A model generated the notes under the pieces. The model had not been told where the DNA came from and made no database searches. It worked only from the letters and a program-made list of their open reading frames with translations. From the NCBI GenBank assembly GCA_027316765.1, contig DAHVFY010000005.1:1-40619 (forward strand): a DNA stretch of 40,619 nucleotides. Direction: 5' to 3'. Both the position numbers and the translations under genes were made by a program. The stretch comes from Parachlamydiales bacterium (GTDB taxonomy: Bacteria > Chlamydiota > Chlamydiia > Chlamydiales > Rhabdochlamydiaceae). Shown piece after piece: positions 7,616 through 17,602 of the stretch (within the stretch, counting starts at the first letter, position 1; the number at the start of each line of letters is the position of its first letter).

Positions 7616-8035
7616 TTAGACACGTCGTCTCTTACGAGCACGGCATCCATTATGGGGAACAGGCGTTTTATCTCGTATTATTGTGATCATTAATCCAGAA
7701 CTCTGAAGCCCTCTCACTGCAGACTCTCGCCCAGCTCCTGGTCCCTTTAAGTTAACTTCAACTTCTTTCATTCCAGCAGACATTGCCACTTTCGCAGCAT
7801 CTTGTGCTGCCACTGTCGCAGCAAAAGCAGACGACTTTCTAGACCCCGAAAAATTAACTTTACCCGCTGACGCCCAAGAAATAACATTTCCGGAGAGGTC
7901 TGTGATTGCAATAATGGTATTATTAAACGTTGCTTTAACGTGAACAATTCCACTTGGAACATTTCGTTGAATCTTTTTTCTGACTTTCGCTCCTGTTTTC
8001 TTAACAACAGTTTTCTGTGTATCCTGTTTAGCCAA
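7616..8035 (-). CDS. rpsK: 30S ribosomal protein S11
   Basis: A 139-residue protein of the small-subunit platform. Recognised by [51 protein letters not shown] and the ending [15 protein letters not shown]. The N-terminus has a lysine-rich extension of about 20 residues. It sits 11 bases after rpsM and 29 before rpoA. Confidence 0.97.
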   Translation of the reverse strand: MAKQDTQKTVVKKTGAKVRKKIQRNVPSGIVHVKATFNNTIIAITDLSGNVISWASAGKVNFSGSRKSSAFAATVAAQDAAKVAMSAGMKEVEVNLKGPGAGRESAVRGLQSSGLMITIIRDKTPVPHNGCRARKRRRV

Positions 8036-8046
8036 GGTTACTACTC

Positions 8047-8415
8047 CTATTTCTTCTTGTTAGCGACGGTTTTTCTCTTACCTTTTCTAGTGCGGGCATT
8101 TGTACGAGTCCTTTGACCTCTAACTGGGAGCCCTAAACGATGTCTCAATCCTCGGTAAGAATGGATACTGATTAATCGCTTTATATTATTTTGAATTTGT
8201 CGACGCAGATCCCCTTCGACGGTGTATTCAGATTGAAGGATTTCATTTAATTTAGCAACATCATCCTCGGTCAATTTATGAGCGCGCATATTTCGATCCA
8301 GTCCGAGTTTCTCAATAATTTCGTTGGAGCGCTTACGACCAACTCCGTAAATATAAGTTAAAGCTATCTCTAAACGCTTCTTCTCTGGGACATCTATCCC
8401 AATTATTCTTGGCAT
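8047..8415 (-). CDS. rpsM: 30S ribosomal protein S13
   Basis: A 122-residue protein of the small-subunit head that contacts P-site tRNA and the L5 bridge. It starts [19 protein letters not shown] and has the [10 protein letters not shown] helix-hairpin-helix segment, [20 protein letters not shown] and a basic tail [13 protein letters not shown]. The rpmJ (L36) gene that usually precedes it in bacteria is absent: only 60 bases separate it from secY. Confidence 0.97.
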   Translation of the reverse strand: MPRIIGIDVPEKKRLEIALTYIYGVGRKRSNEIIEKLGLDRNMRAHKLTEDDVAKLNEILQSEYTVEGDLRRQIQNNIKRLISIHSYRGLRHRLGLPVRGQRTRTNARTRKGKRKTVANKKK

Positions 8416-8475
8416 GTGAACATTCCTTTTTTAACCACAAAATTTATCAGAAGATTTCCTTAAATACAAGAACTA

Positions 8476-9846
8476 TCAGCGCCCGCGTACGCGACCTCTC
8501 TTCATGAACCCCTCGTATCTCTTATTCAGCAAATGTGATTCGATCTGTTTTGTCGTATCTAACACAACGCCAACGAGAATCAACAAAGAAGTTCCACCAA
8601 AAAAATAAGTTATAGTCGCATCAACTCCTAACAATTTTCCTATAATAGTAGGTAAAATTGCAATTAAAGCCAAAAATACAGCCCCTACAAGCGTAATTTT
8701 GCTCATCGATGATTCAAGAAAATCTTGAGTAGGCTTCCCTTGACGAACTCCCGGAATAAAGGCTCCGTTCTTCTTCATGTCCGAAGCAATCTGCTCCGGA
8801 TGAAACTGTGTTGCCGTCCAAAAGTACGTAAAAAACAGAATCAACCCAACATAAACAGTCATGTAGACCCACGTACCAGGAGAGATCATATTAGCCACTC
8901 TACCTAACCAGCTTTCATTTCCCACAAATTGCCCTAATGTTGCTGGAAACATTAGAAGGGAAGACGCAAAAATCACTGGTATAACACCAGCATAATTAAT
9001 CTTTAACGGTATGTGAGCGCTGCCACCTTGCACTTCATGTCTACCCACAACACGTCTAGCATATTGAAGGGGAATTTTTCTCTGACCCTGAATAATCAAT
9101 ATTGTGCCAACAATGATCAACACGAACACACCACTTAACGCCACAAGAGATGAAAATGTTAACTGTCCAGGCTCTTGCGAATCTAAATTTAACTGGCGGA
9201 TCACAGTCCCTAGCGTGGTAGGCAAAGAAGAAAGAATCCCGACGGTAATGATTAAACTAATTCCATTTCCAATCCCTTTCTCAGAAATCTGCTCTCCAAT
9301 CCACATAAGAAGAATCGTTCCAGCTGTCATTGTAGCCATGACAATCAAAAAAAAGAGCCACGGGACACCAAAAGCCTGCACATCATAAAGTTCTGAAAGT
9401 ATAATCCCTGGACTGCTGCTGTTTAATTTAATTGCATATTTGGCAAAAAGCCCAGCTTGAAAAAATGCAAGCCCAACCGTTAAAAGACGTATCCACTTAC
9501 TTAACTTACGTCTACCCGCATCATTATTCTCTTTAATTTCCCTCTGCAAAGAAGGAACAAGAGCCACCATTAACTGCATGATAATAGAGGCTGAAATATA
9601 GGGCATAACACCAAGAGCTACAACTGTCATTTGTGCAAAAGCGCCGCCAGAGAAAATGTCCATTAACTGGAATAAATTTTGTCCGCCCCCTGTTGCATAT
9701 CGAAATAAATCAGCAGCAGCTTGTCCATTAATACCAGGAACAGGTACATAAGCACCGGCCCGGCAAACAATTAGCATGAGTAGTGTAAAAACGATTTTCG
9801 CTTTTAGCTCAGATACAGATAAAATCTTTCTCAGTCCCTCGATCAT
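8476..9846 (-). CDS. secY: Protein translocase subunit SecY
   Basis: The 456-residue core of the Sec channel in the inner membrane. About ten hydrophobic segments are visible, starting at residues 18-35. Recognised by RAGAYVPVPGINGQAA, FSGGAFAQMTVVALGVMPYISASI, the GNGISLIITVGI loop, RRVVGRHEVQGGSAHIPLKINYAGVIPVIFA and the C-terminal IKKNG-like MKKNGAFIPGVRQGKPT followed by a short tail RGRVRGR. It is preceded by an unusually long 98-base gap holding a strong stem-loop. Confidence 0.97.
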   Translation of the reverse strand: MIEGLRKILSVSELKAKIVFTLLMLIVCRAGAYVPVPGINGQAAADLFRYATGGGQNLFQLMDIFSGGAFAQMTVVALGVMPYISASIIMQLMVALVPSLQREIKENNDAGRRKLSKWIRLLTVGLAFFQAGLFAKYAIKLNSSSPGIILSELYDVQAFGVPWLFFLIVMATMTAGTILLMWIGEQISEKGIGNGISLIITVGILSSLPTTLGTVIRQLNLDSQEPGQLTFSSLVALSGVFVLIIVGTILIIQGQRKIPLQYARRVVGRHEVQGGSAHIPLKINYAGVIPVIFASSLLMFPATLGQFVGNESWLGRVANMISPGTWVYMTVYVGLILFFTYFWTATQFHPEQIASDMKKNGAFIPGVRQGKPTQDFLESSMSKITLVGAVFLALIAILPTIIGKLLGVDATITYFFGGTSLLILVGVVLDTTKQIESHLLNKRYEGFMKRGRVRGR

Positions 9847-9879
9847 CGCGACTCACATGTAAAAAAGGTTGGTCTCAGA

Positions 9880-9934
9880 ACAGATATAAATTTGCGTTTT
9901 GTGCGTACGCAAAAAAATCAAATCTATACTCTGT
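9880..9934 (-). promoter_or_regulatory. Stem-loop between rplO and secY
   Basis: ACAGA-TATA-A-ATTTG (9880-9894) pairs with CAAAT-C-TATA-C-TCTGT (9919-9934), about 14 pairs with one mismatch and one bulge. Inside lies a perfect 10-base palindrome TGCGTACGCA (9902-9911) next to an A/T tract. It occupies the longest gap inside the superoperon. It could be an attenuator, a processing site or a regulator of secY translation; nothing in the sequence decides. Confidence 0.6.
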
Positions 9935-9944
9935 CCTGATAAGG

Positions 9945-10403
9945 TTACTTCGTAACTATTTTAAAGGGTATCGACAATTTTTCAAGCTTTTCTTTTGCGC
10001 ACTGTGAAAACGCATGCGCCTCAATTGTCACCTTTTTTGTGAGCTCGCCACCAGAAAGAATTTTAATAGCGTTAGTCGCTTGACGAGGTGCCAATCGCTT
10101 CTCTTTTAAAGTTTGATAATTGACAAGATCGCCGTCATTGAAATGTTCATCGATTTTACCAAGGTTAATCGCATAAACTTCGTTACGGAACCGATCATTA
10201 CCAAATCCTCGGCAAGGAAGTTTCCTGTATAGGGGCAACTGACCACCTTCTCTTCCAAAATGATGCTTGTATCCTGAACGAGATTTATCTCCCTTCGCAC
10301 CACGTCCACACGTTTTTCCGCGCTTGGAACCGACTCCACGTCCTACACGACGTGCTTTTTTTGTTGGTCTGTGGGTATTACCCAATGTTGATAAACTAAT
10401 CAT
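9945..10403 (-). CDS. rplO: 50S ribosomal protein L15
   Basis: A 152-residue protein with the L15 signatures RRVGRGVGSKRGKTCGRGAKGDKSRSG (Gly/Arg-rich extension contacting 23S rRNA), FGREGGQLPLYRKLPCRGF and the C-terminal VTIEAHAFSQCAKEKLEK. Its start overlaps the rpsE stop by four bases. L30 (rpmD), usually between S5 and L15, is missing here. Confidence 0.97.
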   Translation of the reverse strand: MISLSTLGNTHRPTKKARRVGRGVGSKRGKTCGRGAKGDKSRSGYKHHFGREGGQLPLYRKLPCRGFGNDRFRNEVYAINLGKIDEHFNDGDLVNYQTLKEKRLAPRQATNAIKILSGGELTKKVTIEAHAFSQCAKEKLEKLSIPFKIVTK

Positions 10404-10903
10404 GCGGGTTGTCCTCTAATTTCAAGATTCTTTTTTCGATTTCTCAAAGCAAGAAGAGCTTTGAGGGTAGCGCGCACTTGGTTAAGAGGATTATTCGACC
10501 CAAAACTTTTAGAGACGACGTCCTTAACTCCACCTAATTCTAATACAGCTCTTACTTTTGATCCCGCAATCACCCCTGTTCCTTCACGAGCAGGCTTCAA
10601 AAGTACGCGCGCACCATCCCACTCGACAGTGATTTCATGAGGAATGGTTGTGCCTTCCATTTCAAAACTAAAGACATTTTTTCGCGCAGCTTCACCGCCC
10701 TTACGTATCGCATCTGAAACTTCATTAGCTTTGGCAAAGCCAAAACCTACACGACCTTTTCCATCGCCGATCAAAATAAGCGCGGAGAAACTAAATTTTC
10801 TTCCACCTTTTACCACTTTAGAGCAGCGGTTGATGTAGAGGACTTTTTCTTCAAACTCGGTGCCAAATTCCTCGGCATGATGACTCTGATTTTGCTTTGA
10901 CAT
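10400..10903 (-). CDS. rpsE: 30S ribosomal protein S5
   Basis: A 167-residue decoding-accuracy protein. Recognised by VLYINRCSKVVKGGRKFSFSALILIGDGKGRVGFG (double-stranded-RNA-binding fold), KANEVSDAIRKGGEAARKN and PAREGTGVIAGSKVRAVLE. The end of the frame overlaps rplO by four bases, consistent with direct coupling and the absence of rpmD. Confidence 0.97.
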   Translation of the reverse strand: MSKQNQSHHAEEFGTEFEEKVLYINRCSKVVKGGRKFSFSALILIGDGKGRVGFGFAKANEVSDAIRKGGEAARKNVFSFEMEGTTIPHEITVEWDGARVLLKPAREGTGVIAGSKVRAVLELGGVKDVVSKSFGSNNPLNQVRATLKALLALRNRKKNLEIRGQPA

Positions 10904-10918
10904 GTTCTATCCTTAAAC

Positions 10919-11278
10919 TTAAAACTGCAGTCCTGCTTCACGTGCTGCACCAGCAAGCTCTTTAATAAGCCCGTGGTACTTATGTCGACCGCGATCAAAA
11001 ACAACTGTTACGATTTGTTTTTGTTTTGCGAGGTCAGCGATCTTTGAGCCGACTAATTTTGCCGTCTCTTTTGATTTTTTCTTACCAATATCTTTATTCA
11101 TTGTTCCAGCGCTAACGAGCGTAATCCCTTTTTCGTCATCTATAAGCTGCGCAGAGATATGAACATTTGTTTTACATACTGATAATCTAGGCTTATCCGC
11201 AGTGCCTCTCACTTGCTTTCTAACGCGCATTGCACGTTTTAGTCTCTGCCTATTGCGGACTTTAATTTGACTTTCCAT
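10919..11278 (-). CDS. rplR: 50S ribosomal protein L18
   Basis: A 119-residue 5S rRNA-binding protein. The pattern RVRKQVRGTADKPRLSVCKTNVHISAQLIDDEKGITL and the ending DRGRHKYHGLIKELAGAAREAGLQF are diagnostic. The N-terminus is basic. It is 15 bases before rpsE and 19 after rplF. Confidence 0.97.
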   Translation of the reverse strand: MESQIKVRNRQRLKRAMRVRKQVRGTADKPRLSVCKTNVHISAQLIDDEKGITLVSAGTMNKDIGKKKSKETAKLVGSKIADLAKQKQIVTVVFDRGRHKYHGLIKELAGAAREAGLQF

Positions 11279-11297
11279 AAGTTACCTTATATTACCC

Positions 11298-11840
11298 TTA
11301 TTTACCCTTTGATGCTTTAGTCGCTTTTTGCCTTACTCGCTCGCCTTCATAACGAATCCCTTTTCCTTTATAGGGCTCTGGAGGGCGCATAGCTCTTACA
11401 GAAGCTGCAAATTGACCTACGATTTGCTTATTAATCCCTGTGATGCTAATCGTAACGCTCTTATCCACAGCCACTTGAACATCCTTAGGGATCGCAATTT
11501 TTGTAGGGTGCGAAAAACCTAACTGAAGGTCCAAAAAGTGTCCTTGCACAGCCGCACGATAACCAACGCCTACCATGGCAAGTTTCTTTTCAAAACCTTT
11601 GCTTACTCCGATCACCATGTTATTAATGGTAGCTCGGTATAACCCATGTTGAGTTCTCGGCATTTCCACATTTGAGTCAGCAACGACAACCAGTTTATCA
11701 TTTTCAATTGCAATACTAATACCCTCTGCAGCAGGAAATGTTAGTGCTCCTTTCGGACCTGTCACTTTAATCTGTCCATCTGCAATTTTGACATCCACGC
11801 CCTTCGGCAAGGAGATAGGTGATTTTCCAAGTCGTGACAT
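11298..11840 (-). CDS. rplF: 50S ribosomal protein L6
   Basis: A 180-residue protein near the sarcin-ricin loop. It starts MSRLGKSPISLPKGVDVKI, has the two repeated L6 domains and ends with the signature PEPYKGKGIRYEGERVRQKATKASKGK. Length and motifs are normal. Confidence 0.97.
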   Translation of the reverse strand: MSRLGKSPISLPKGVDVKIADGQIKVTGPKGALTFPAAEGISIAIENDKLVVVADSNVEMPRTQHGLYRATINNMVIGVSKGFEKKLAMVGVGYRAAVQGHFLDLQLGFSHPTKIAIPKDVQVAVDKSVTISITGINKQIVGQFAASVRAMRPPEPYKGKGIRYEGERVRQKATKASKGK

Positions 11841-11867
11841 TAAATTCCTCTCTCTATTACTGGACCG

Positions 11868-12260
11868 TTACCATATAAGGCATAATATTTCGCCGCCCAA
11901 ATTGTTATTACGAGCAGTCTCACCATCCAATATGCCTTTGGATGTAGACATAATAGCGACTCCCATGCCGCCAAGCACTCTTGGAATCTCTTTAGATCCA
12001 AGATAGCGTCGCAATCCTGGCTTCGATTTTCTCACAAGTCCTTGAATGACAGGGCTTCTTCCTTGAGTATATTTTAAAAATATACGCACCTGTCTTTTGG
12101 CGTCATTGACGATATAATTTTCTATAAAACCTTGATCTTGAAAGACCTTAAGAATGCTCAACTTCAATTTGCTGACATCTATGTCAACATATTTGTGTCG
12201 TGCATCTTTAGCATTTCGAATCCTTGTTAATAAATCTGATACTGGATCATGTCGTGCCAT
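11868..12260 (-). CDS. rpsH: 30S ribosomal protein S8
   Basis: A 130-residue 16S rRNA-binding protein, and in enteric bacteria also the translational repressor of this operon. It shows DPVSDLLTRIRNAKDARH, SKPGLRRYLGSKEIPRVLGG and the C-terminal ISTSKGI-like MSTSKGILDGETARNNNLGGE. It follows rplE after only three bases: rpsN (S14), which sits here in most bacteria, is absent, as in Chlamydia. Confidence 0.97.
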   Translation of the reverse strand: MARHDPVSDLLTRIRNAKDARHKYVDIDVSKLKLSILKVFQDQGFIENYIVNDAKRQVRIFLKYTQGRSPVIQGLVRKSKPGLRRYLGSKEIPRVLGGMGVAIMSTSKGILDGETARNNNLGGEILCLIW

Positions 12261-12263
12261 GTT

Positions 12264-12806
12264 TTAATCTGCCCTCTTAAAAGGTAATCCCAATAATTTT
12301 AGAAGTTCATAACACTCTTCATCTGTTTTTGCAGAAGTAACGAAAGAAATATTCATCCCTTGCGTTCTTTTTACTTCATCAAGGTTAATTTCTGGGTAGA
12401 TCTGTTGATCTTCCAGTCCCAATGAGTAACATCCTCTTCCGTCACCTTTTTCAGGAAATCCGCGAAAATCGCGAATACGCGGCGAAACGATATTGCAAAA
12501 ACGATCCATAAAATCATACATACGCTCACGGCGCAATGTAACTTTTAGACCGACTGCTTGTCCTTCACGTAATTTAAAATTCGCAATTGATTTTTTTGAA
12601 CGCGTCACTATAGGCTTCTGTCCTGAAAGCAGCGCAAGCTCTTTCGTGCAGTCCTGAATTGCGTTTTTATCTTTTATCGCTTCAGCAATCCCCATACTGA
12701 TGACAATCTTTTTTAACTGGGGAACTAGCATCGAATTGGAGTATGCAAACTTTTCTTGCAACGCCTTTCGAACTTCATTCTTATATTTTTGCTTTAACCT
12801 TGACAT
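12264..12806 (-). CDS. rplE: 50S ribosomal protein L5
   Basis: A 180-residue central-protuberance protein that binds 5S rRNA and contacts P-site tRNA. It shows [55 protein letters not shown] and [10 protein letters not shown]. Normal length. Confidence 0.97.
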   Translation of the reverse strand: MSRLKQKYKNEVRKALQEKFAYSNSMLVPQLKKIVISMGIAEAIKDKNAIQDCTKELALLSGQKPIVTRSKKSIANFKLREGQAVGLKVTLRRERMYDFMDRFCNIVSPRIRDFRGFPEKGDGRGCYSLGLEDQQIYPEINLDEVKRTQGMNISFVTSAKTDEECYELLKLLGLPFKRAD

Positions 12807-12815
12807 CGTTTACTT

Positions 12816-13142
12816 CTACTTTTTTTTGATCTGACGATGAATAACTTCTTTACCTGCATCGATGTAAAACAAAGTTTTGTTTTCACCGCTAGTTTTAACT
12901 TTTATTTTTACTGGCTTACCTTCTGCATTGCACAAGCTCACATTTGAAATGTGAACGGGCATTTCATATTCCATGATGCCAGAAGAACCAACGCGCGATT
13001 TTTGCTTAACGTGCTTTTTTCTTATATTAACACCCTGAACAACTATGCGGTCACCCTTACGAGAGAGCACGGAACCGCTTTTGCCTCGATCGTTACCGCT
13101 AATAACGACGACTCTGTCATCTTTTTTTATCCATTTACTCAT
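12816..13142 (-). CDS. rplX: 50S ribosomal protein L24
   Basis: A 108-residue assembly-initiator protein with the KOW motif DDRVVVISGNDRGKSGSVLS, followed by VVQGVNIRKKHVKQ and PVHISNVSLCN. Nine bases separate it from rplE. Confidence 0.96.
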   Translation of the reverse strand: MSKWIKKDDRVVVISGNDRGKSGSVLSRKGDRIVVQGVNIRKKHVKQKSRVGSSGIMEYEMPVHISNVSLCNAEGKPVKIKVKTSGENKTLFYIDAGKEVIHRQIKKK

Positions 13143-13151
13143 ATTGCTTCC

Positions 13152-13520
13152 TTAAATGACCTCTGGGGCAAGTGAACTAATTTTAATAAATCCCCCGTCG
13201 CGAACTTCTCGTGCCACAGGTCCAAAGATTCGAGTTCCTCGCGGATTATCTTTATCATCAATGATGACGCAACTATTATCATAAAAACGCAAGAAGGATC
13301 CATCAGCGCGACGAACATAGCTTTTTGTTCGGACAATCACTGCGCGCACAACATCTCCCTTCTTTACCGCCCCTCTTGGGTCAGCTTCTTTCACAGAGCA
13401 TATAATGACATCGCCGATATGCGCATATCTTCGTCTAGAGCCGCCGAGGACTTTAAAACAACGTACACGCTTTGCTCCGGTATTATCTGCTACTTCAAGT
13501 TCACTTTCTTGCTGGATCAT
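13152..13520 (-). CDS. rplN: 50S ribosomal protein L14
   Basis: A 122-residue protein with the L14 hallmarks [39 protein letters not shown] and [10 protein letters not shown]-type [27 protein letters not shown]. Length is exactly that usual for the family. Confidence 0.97.
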   Translation of the reverse strand: MIQQESELEVADNTGAKRVRCFKVLGGSRRRYAHIGDVIICSVKEADPRGAVKKGDVVRAVIVRTKSYVRRADGSFLRFYDNSCVIIDDKDNPRGTRIFGPVAREVRDGGFIKISSLAPEVI

Positions 13521-13545
13521 GTTCTTCTCACTCGGTGGCTATAAA

Positions 13546-13800
13546 TTATGCTACGATTTCAAGGACTCTCCAGCGCTTAAGCTTGGAAAGTGGCCTTGTT
13601 TCAACAATTTTTACACGCTGCCCAACCTTAATATCATTGTTTTCTACGTGGGCGTAATATTTCTTAACGCGCATAATGGCTTTTTCAAAATGAGGGTGCT
13701 TGCATGTTCTTTCAACACGAACTGTCACCGTCTTTTGCATTTTGTTAGATACAACAACCCCTTCTTTGATCTTCCGGGAATTTCTTTCTTGATCGATCAT
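13546..13800 (-). CDS. rpsQ: 30S ribosomal protein S17
   Basis: An 84-residue OB-fold 16S rRNA-binding protein: [61 protein letters not shown]. Its ATG overlaps the rpmC stop by four bases. Confidence 0.97.
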   Translation of the reverse strand: MIDQERNSRKIKEGVVVSNKMQKTVTVRVERTCKHPHFEKAIMRVKKYYAHVENNDIKVGQRVKIVETRPLSKLKRWRVLEIVA

Positions 13801-13997
13801 TTTGTTGCACCTTTCTCTTTGATAATGGTTAACACTCTAGCCCGCGCTTTTTTCTTTTCTCGAATTAAATGGGGCTTTTCCATTTTTCTCGTTTGTCTAA
13901 ACTCATTCATCAGATCATAAATCTCTTTTGAAAGATCTTGACTTAACACAACAAGTTCTTCTAGCGCTTGGTCTCTTATTTCTTGTTTTTTTAACAT
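13797..13997 (-). CDS. rpmC: 50S ribosomal protein L29
   Basis: A 66-residue helical hairpin protein at the tunnel exit. It shows [49 protein letters not shown], with the conserved LIREKKKxxARxLTI end. It lies two bases after rplP. Confidence 0.95.
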   Translation of the reverse strand: MLKKQEIRDQALEELVVLSQDLSKEIYDLMNEFRQTRKMEKPHLIREKKKARARVLTIIKEKGATK

Positions 13998-13999
13998 AA

Positions 14000-14419
14000 C
14001 TAGACTCTTTCTACCCTTTCGACAAATCTCGTTTTAATTCCCAGCTTTGCGGCTGCTCTACGGAGAGCATCTTGAGCTAACTCCTTAGGCACATTCCCCA
14101 CCTCAAAAAGTATGCGACCAGGTCTCACAACTGCAACCCAATGATCTGGAGCACCTTTACCTTTACCCATACGCGTTTCAGCAGGCTTTTTTGACACTGA
14201 TTTATCTGGGAAAATACGTATCCACACTTTTCCACGGCGGTTAAAATGACGGTTAATAGCTACACGGCACGCTTCAATTTGATGGTTAGTAATACGTCCT
14301 CTTTCGAGGGCCTGCATCCCAAAATCACCAAAATCAACAAAGTTAGCAGCTTTGCTAAGGCCTGTATGATGGCCCTTTTGCATTTTTCTAAATTTCGTTC
14401 GTACTGGCATCAAGGCCAT
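14000..14419 (-). CDS. rplP: 50S ribosomal protein L16
   Basis: A 139-residue protein close to the peptidyl transferase centre and A-site tRNA. It shows [65 protein letters not shown] and [21 protein letters not shown]. Confidence 0.97.
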   Translation of the reverse strand: MALMPVRTKFRKMQKGHHTGLSKAANFVDFGDFGMQALERGRITNHQIEACRVAINRHFNRRGKVWIRIFPDKSVSKKPAETRMGKGKGAPDHWVAVVRPGRILFEVGNVPKELAQDALRRAAAKLGIKTRFVERVERV

Positions 14420-14421
14420 AG

Positions 14422-15069
14422 TTAGCCTCCCACAACTCTTGTTACGTGATCATCACCTTTATTAATCCACACTTTCACACCGATCGAGCCATAAGTTGTC
14501 TCTGCTCGCGCTGTTGCATAACCGATATCTGCTCTAATTGTTTGTAGAGGTATTCTTCCCTCTTTATACCATTCTGTCCGTGCGATCTCAGCTCCACCAA
14601 TTCGGCCTGAAAGTTGTACCTTAATACCAGCTGCACCAGCATCCATAGACGCTTGCATTGCTTTTTTCATAATCCGACGGAAGGGAACTCGACGCTCCAA
14701 CTGTTTTGAAATCGCTTCCGCAACAAGTTTTGCATCTAAGTCAGGGCGTTTAATTTCTTCTACTTCGATCCAAATCTCTTTGCCTGTCAGCTGTTTAAGC
14801 TCATTTTTCAGGACATCAATTTCTGCGCCTTTTTTACCAATCACCAACCCAGGACGCGCTGTGTGAATTGTTACCTCAATTTTCCCACTCATTCTTTTAA
14901 TGGTAAACTCTGATGCACCAACACAGCATGGTTTAGAGATCAATGCTGCACGAATTTTTCGATCTTCACCAAGAAGAGGACCAAATTCTTGCTTATTTGC
15001 GTACCAAACAGACTTCCATTTCTTTCTTCTTGCCAATCGAAAACCGATTGGAGATGTTTTCTGACCCAT
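14422..15069 (-). CDS. rpsC: 30S ribosomal protein S3
   Basis: A 215-residue head protein at the mRNA entry site. It starts [24 protein letters not shown], has the KH motif [20 protein letters not shown] and the C-terminal domain [34 protein letters not shown]. The tail stops soon after [10 protein letters not shown], giving a compact protein like other chlamydial S3. Confidence 0.97.
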   Translation of the reverse strand: MGQKTSPIGFRLARRKKWKSVWYANKQEFGPLLGEDRKIRAALISKPCCVGASEFTIKRMSGKIEVTIHTARPGLVIGKKGAEIDVLKNELKQLTGKEIWIEVEEIKRPDLDAKLVAEAISKQLERRVPFRRIMKKAMQASMDAGAAGIKVQLSGRIGGAEIARTEWYKEGRIPLQTIRADIGYATARAETTYGSIGVKVWINKGDDHVTRVVGG

Positions 15070-15078
15070 ATTCTCTCC

Positions 15079-15420
15079 TTATCCCGCTGCTACAACTATG
15101 GTGAAATGGCTTGTGCGCTTCATAACAGGTACGCGACCGCCTTTGCTTCGAGCTTTTGCCCTTTTCAATACCGGACCCGCATCTACACGAACTTCCTGCA
15201 CTTTAAGGTCTCGTCTTTGAATTTCTAAGCTGTTCTCAGCATTAGCGACAGCACTATCTAGTGTTTTTTTAATAAGACGTCCAGCTCTCAGCTTGCAATA
15301 TATTAGTTGCAAAGAAGCTTCTTCTACACTTTTGCCTCGAATTAAATCGGCAGCCAGCCTTGCTTTTCTAGGGCTAATGCGAATATATTTGGAATGTGCC
15401 CGGGCACTCTGCTTTGTCAT
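15079..15420 (-). CDS. rplV: 50S ribosomal protein L22
   Basis: A 113-residue protein lining the nascent-peptide tunnel. It shows [38 protein letters not shown] and [24 protein letters not shown]. Its start overlaps the rpsS stop by four bases. Confidence 0.96.
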   Translation of the reverse strand: MTKQSARAHSKYIRISPRKARLAADLIRGKSVEEASLQLIYCKLRAGRLIKKTLDSAVANAENSLEIQRRDLKVQEVRVDAGPVLKRAKARSKGGRVPVMKRTSHFTIVVAAG

Positions 15421-15716
15421 TTTGCGCCTCCAGATGCAGCAGCCGGTGTTGCTGCCTTTTTAGATGCATGCCCCTTAAACATTCTTGTTGGAGAAAACTC
15501 GCCAAGACGATGTCCTACCATATTCTCAGAGACAAACACTGTAATAAACTTACGTCCATTGTGTACTTCAAAAGTGTGACCTACCATGTCAGGAAGTATC
15601 ATCGACCTTCTTGACCAAGTCTTGATCGCCTTTTTGCTTCCCGCTTTATTTTGTTTTGACACTTTATCGAGTAAAAAATGGTCGACAAAGGGGCCTTTTC
15701 GTAACGATCTTCCCAT
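15417..15716 (-). CDS. rpsS: 30S ribosomal protein S19
   Basis: A 99-residue head protein: [65 protein letters not shown]. The C-terminus has an Ala-rich extension ([14 protein letters not shown]). Confidence 0.97.
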   Translation of the reverse strand: MGRSLRKGPFVDHFLLDKVSKQNKAGSKKAIKTWSRRSMILPDMVGHTFEVHNGRKFITVFVSENMVGHRLGEFSPTRMFKGHASKKAATPAAASGGAK

Positions 15717-15718
15717 AA

Positions 15719-16552
15719 TTATTTCCTACGATCCTTTACAATCCACTTGTTAGATTTTTTCTTAGCACGAGTACGGAACCCTTTTGTATATTTCGCCCAC
15801 GGTGTTTGAGGAATATATCCATTATGTTTACCTTCACCACCTCCGTGAGGGTGATCAACAGGATTCATCGCAGTACCGCGTACTGTTGGACGAACTCCCT
15901 TCCATCGCATACGGCCAGCCTTTCCTTCCATGCGAAGATTTCTCTCTGCATTAGAAACGGCCCCAAAAGTCGCCTTGCAGTCATCATTGACAAGCCGCAC
16001 TTCTCCTGAAGGCATCTTAATTGTTGCATAACCACCGCTACGAGCCATAAGCTGAGCAGAAAGACCTGCTGAACGCACAAGCTTGCCGCCCCGTCCAGGA
16101 TGCATTTCAATATTATGAACGACAGATCCCAAAGGCATATATTTCAACTTCATGCAGCAACCAATATCAAATGGAGGCTCTTCACTTGTTGAGACTTTAT
16201 CTCCCGCTTTTAACCCTTGCGGAGCCAAAATGTATCTCTTCTCGCCATCTGAATAGTTAAGTAGAGCAATGTGAGCGGAACGATTTGGATCATATTCAAC
16301 CGAAGCGACAACCGCAGGAATGTTTTCCTTGTCACGCTTGAAGTCGATTACACGATAAAACTTCTTGTGTCCACTACCGCGATGCCGACATGTGATGTGG
16401 CCATGATGATTACGGCCACCAGTGCTTTGCTTTTTTACAAGCAAGGGCTTGTGAGGAGAAACTGTCGCTCGTCCAACGCGGGTTAATTCCGCATTACTTG
16501 TTAGAACTAAATGGCGCTGACTCGGAGTGACAGGTCGAAACTTCTTTGTCAT
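15719..16552 (-). CDS. rplB: 50S ribosomal protein L2
   Basis: A 277-residue protein needed for subunit joining and peptidyl transfer. Recognised by [43 protein letters not shown] and [20 protein letters not shown], which includes the conserved histidine. Normal length. Confidence 0.98.
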   Translation of the reverse strand: MTKKFRPVTPSQRHLVLTSNAELTRVGRATVSPHKPLLVKKQSTGGRNHHGHITCRHRGSGHKKFYRVIDFKRDKENIPAVVASVEYDPNRSAHIALLNYSDGEKRYILAPQGLKAGDKVSTSEEPPFDIGCCMKLKYMPLGSVVHNIEMHPGRGGKLVRSAGLSAQLMARSGGYATIKMPSGEVRLVNDDCKATFGAVSNAERNLRMEGKAGRMRWKGVRPTVRGTAMNPVDHPHGGGEGKHNGYIPQTPWAKYTKGFRTRAKKKSNKWIVKDRRK

Positions 16553-16571
16553 AATCTCTTAAAAACTCGTG

Positions 16572-16910
16572 TTAAATTTTATCGTCAATGCTGTCGCCGG
16601 CCTCGAAAGTCACAACAGCTTTTTTATATGCAGCTTTAAAACCTATTCTTCCACGCACTCTGCGCTCCTTAGGCCCAACATTGCTAGTATTTACAGCAAC
16701 AACACGCACGCCTTTATCAGCATAAATCTCTTCGACCGCCTTTGCGATCTCGCACTTATTTGCTGTTTTAGCGACGATAAAAACAGATTTAGGGGAATTA
16801 CACTTTTTTACGCATGGATTACTCGAGTTAAACTGTAGCTGTTCCATAACGCGGGCTTTTTCTGTTACATGTCGCCCTTTAATGATATCATAAGGTGATT
16901 TTTTTGACAT
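16572..16910 (-). CDS. rplW: 50S ribosomal protein L23
   Basis: A 112-residue tunnel-exit protein, docking site for trigger factor and SRP. It shows YDIIKGRHVTEKARVM, FIVAKTANKCEIAKAVEEIYADKGVRVVAVNTSN and KERRVRGRIGFKAAYKKAVVTF. An insert (NSSNPCVKKCNSPKS) with two cysteines sits between the first two segments. Confidence 0.95.
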   Translation of the reverse strand: MSKKSPYDIIKGRHVTEKARVMEQLQFNSSNPCVKKCNSPKSVFIVAKTANKCEIAKAVEEIYADKGVRVVAVNTSNVGPKERRVRGRIGFKAAYKKAVVTFEAGDSIDDKI

Positions 16911-16913
16911 AGT

Positions 16914-17582
16914 TTAAGCTTTTCCTCCCAAAATTACCATGAGCTCATCGAGAGCAGACTCCATAATCACCAAGTCTCCACCTACAGCAACATCGTAACC
17001 ACTAAGATTAGACATCAACATAAAGTTAAGACGAGGAATATTACGAAGACTTTTTACAAACACTTCATATTTTTCAGAAGGAGAAACATCAGGAGTATGC
17101 GCACCCTCTCCTATGAAAAGAACTCTCTTTCCATCTAGATTGCGCTTTCCAATAAACCCTGCAACGTTTTTTGTCTTAGGAGCATCTAATGACTTGTATT
17201 GCAACACGTGCAATTGATTGCTCTGTATTTTTTCTGCAAGAAGATGCCGAATTGCAGCTCTTCGCTCTTTTTTATTGATGCGTACATGCATGTCGAATTT
17301 AGGTTTCGGCGCATGAACACGTCCACCACCCTTATACTGCGTTGCACCCAAATATCCCTGACGCGCTCTACCTGTTCCTTTTTGAGCATGCGGCTTTTGA
17401 CCACTATGACAAACTTCGGTACGCGTTTTAGTATTTGCCGACCACTGTCTTGCGTTAGCACGCAAAGCGACCAAGTAGTCTTTGATCATTTGCGAATTAG
17501 CGGATGACTTAACGAGGTCATCGCTAATCGCTACCTCGCCCACTTCATTTCCTGCCATATCGTATTTCTTTAGACCAGCCAC
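16914..17582 (-). CDS. rplD: 50S ribosomal protein L4
   Basis: A 222-residue protein with the tunnel-loop signature HSGQKPHAQKGTGRARQGYLGATQYKGGGRVHAPKP. In enteric bacteria L4 also represses its own operon. The C-terminal Rossmann-like part includes VLFIGEG, RNIPRLNFMLMSNLSGYDV. Confidence 0.96.
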   Translation of the reverse strand: MAGLKKYDMAGNEVGEVAISDDLVKSSANSQMIKDYLVALRANARQWSANTKTRTEVCHSGQKPHAQKGTGRARQGYLGATQYKGGGRVHAPKPKFDMHVRINKKERRAAIRHLLAEKIQSNQLHVLQYKSLDAPKTKNVAGFIGKRNLDGKRVLFIGEGAHTPDVSPSEKYEVFVKSLRNIPRLNFMLMSNLSGYDVAVGGDLVIMESALDELMVILGGKA

Positions 17583-17602
17583 AATTGACTCTCCTCAGCG
17601 AC

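Noticed and set aside
8416-8475. Hidden rpmJ (L36) between secY and rpsM
   Set aside because: The 60-base gap is too short for the 37-45 codon gene, and no L36 cysteine pattern is present.
15394-15614. Overlapping plus-strand Cys-rich frames
   Set aside because: They are antisense shadows of rpsS and rplV.
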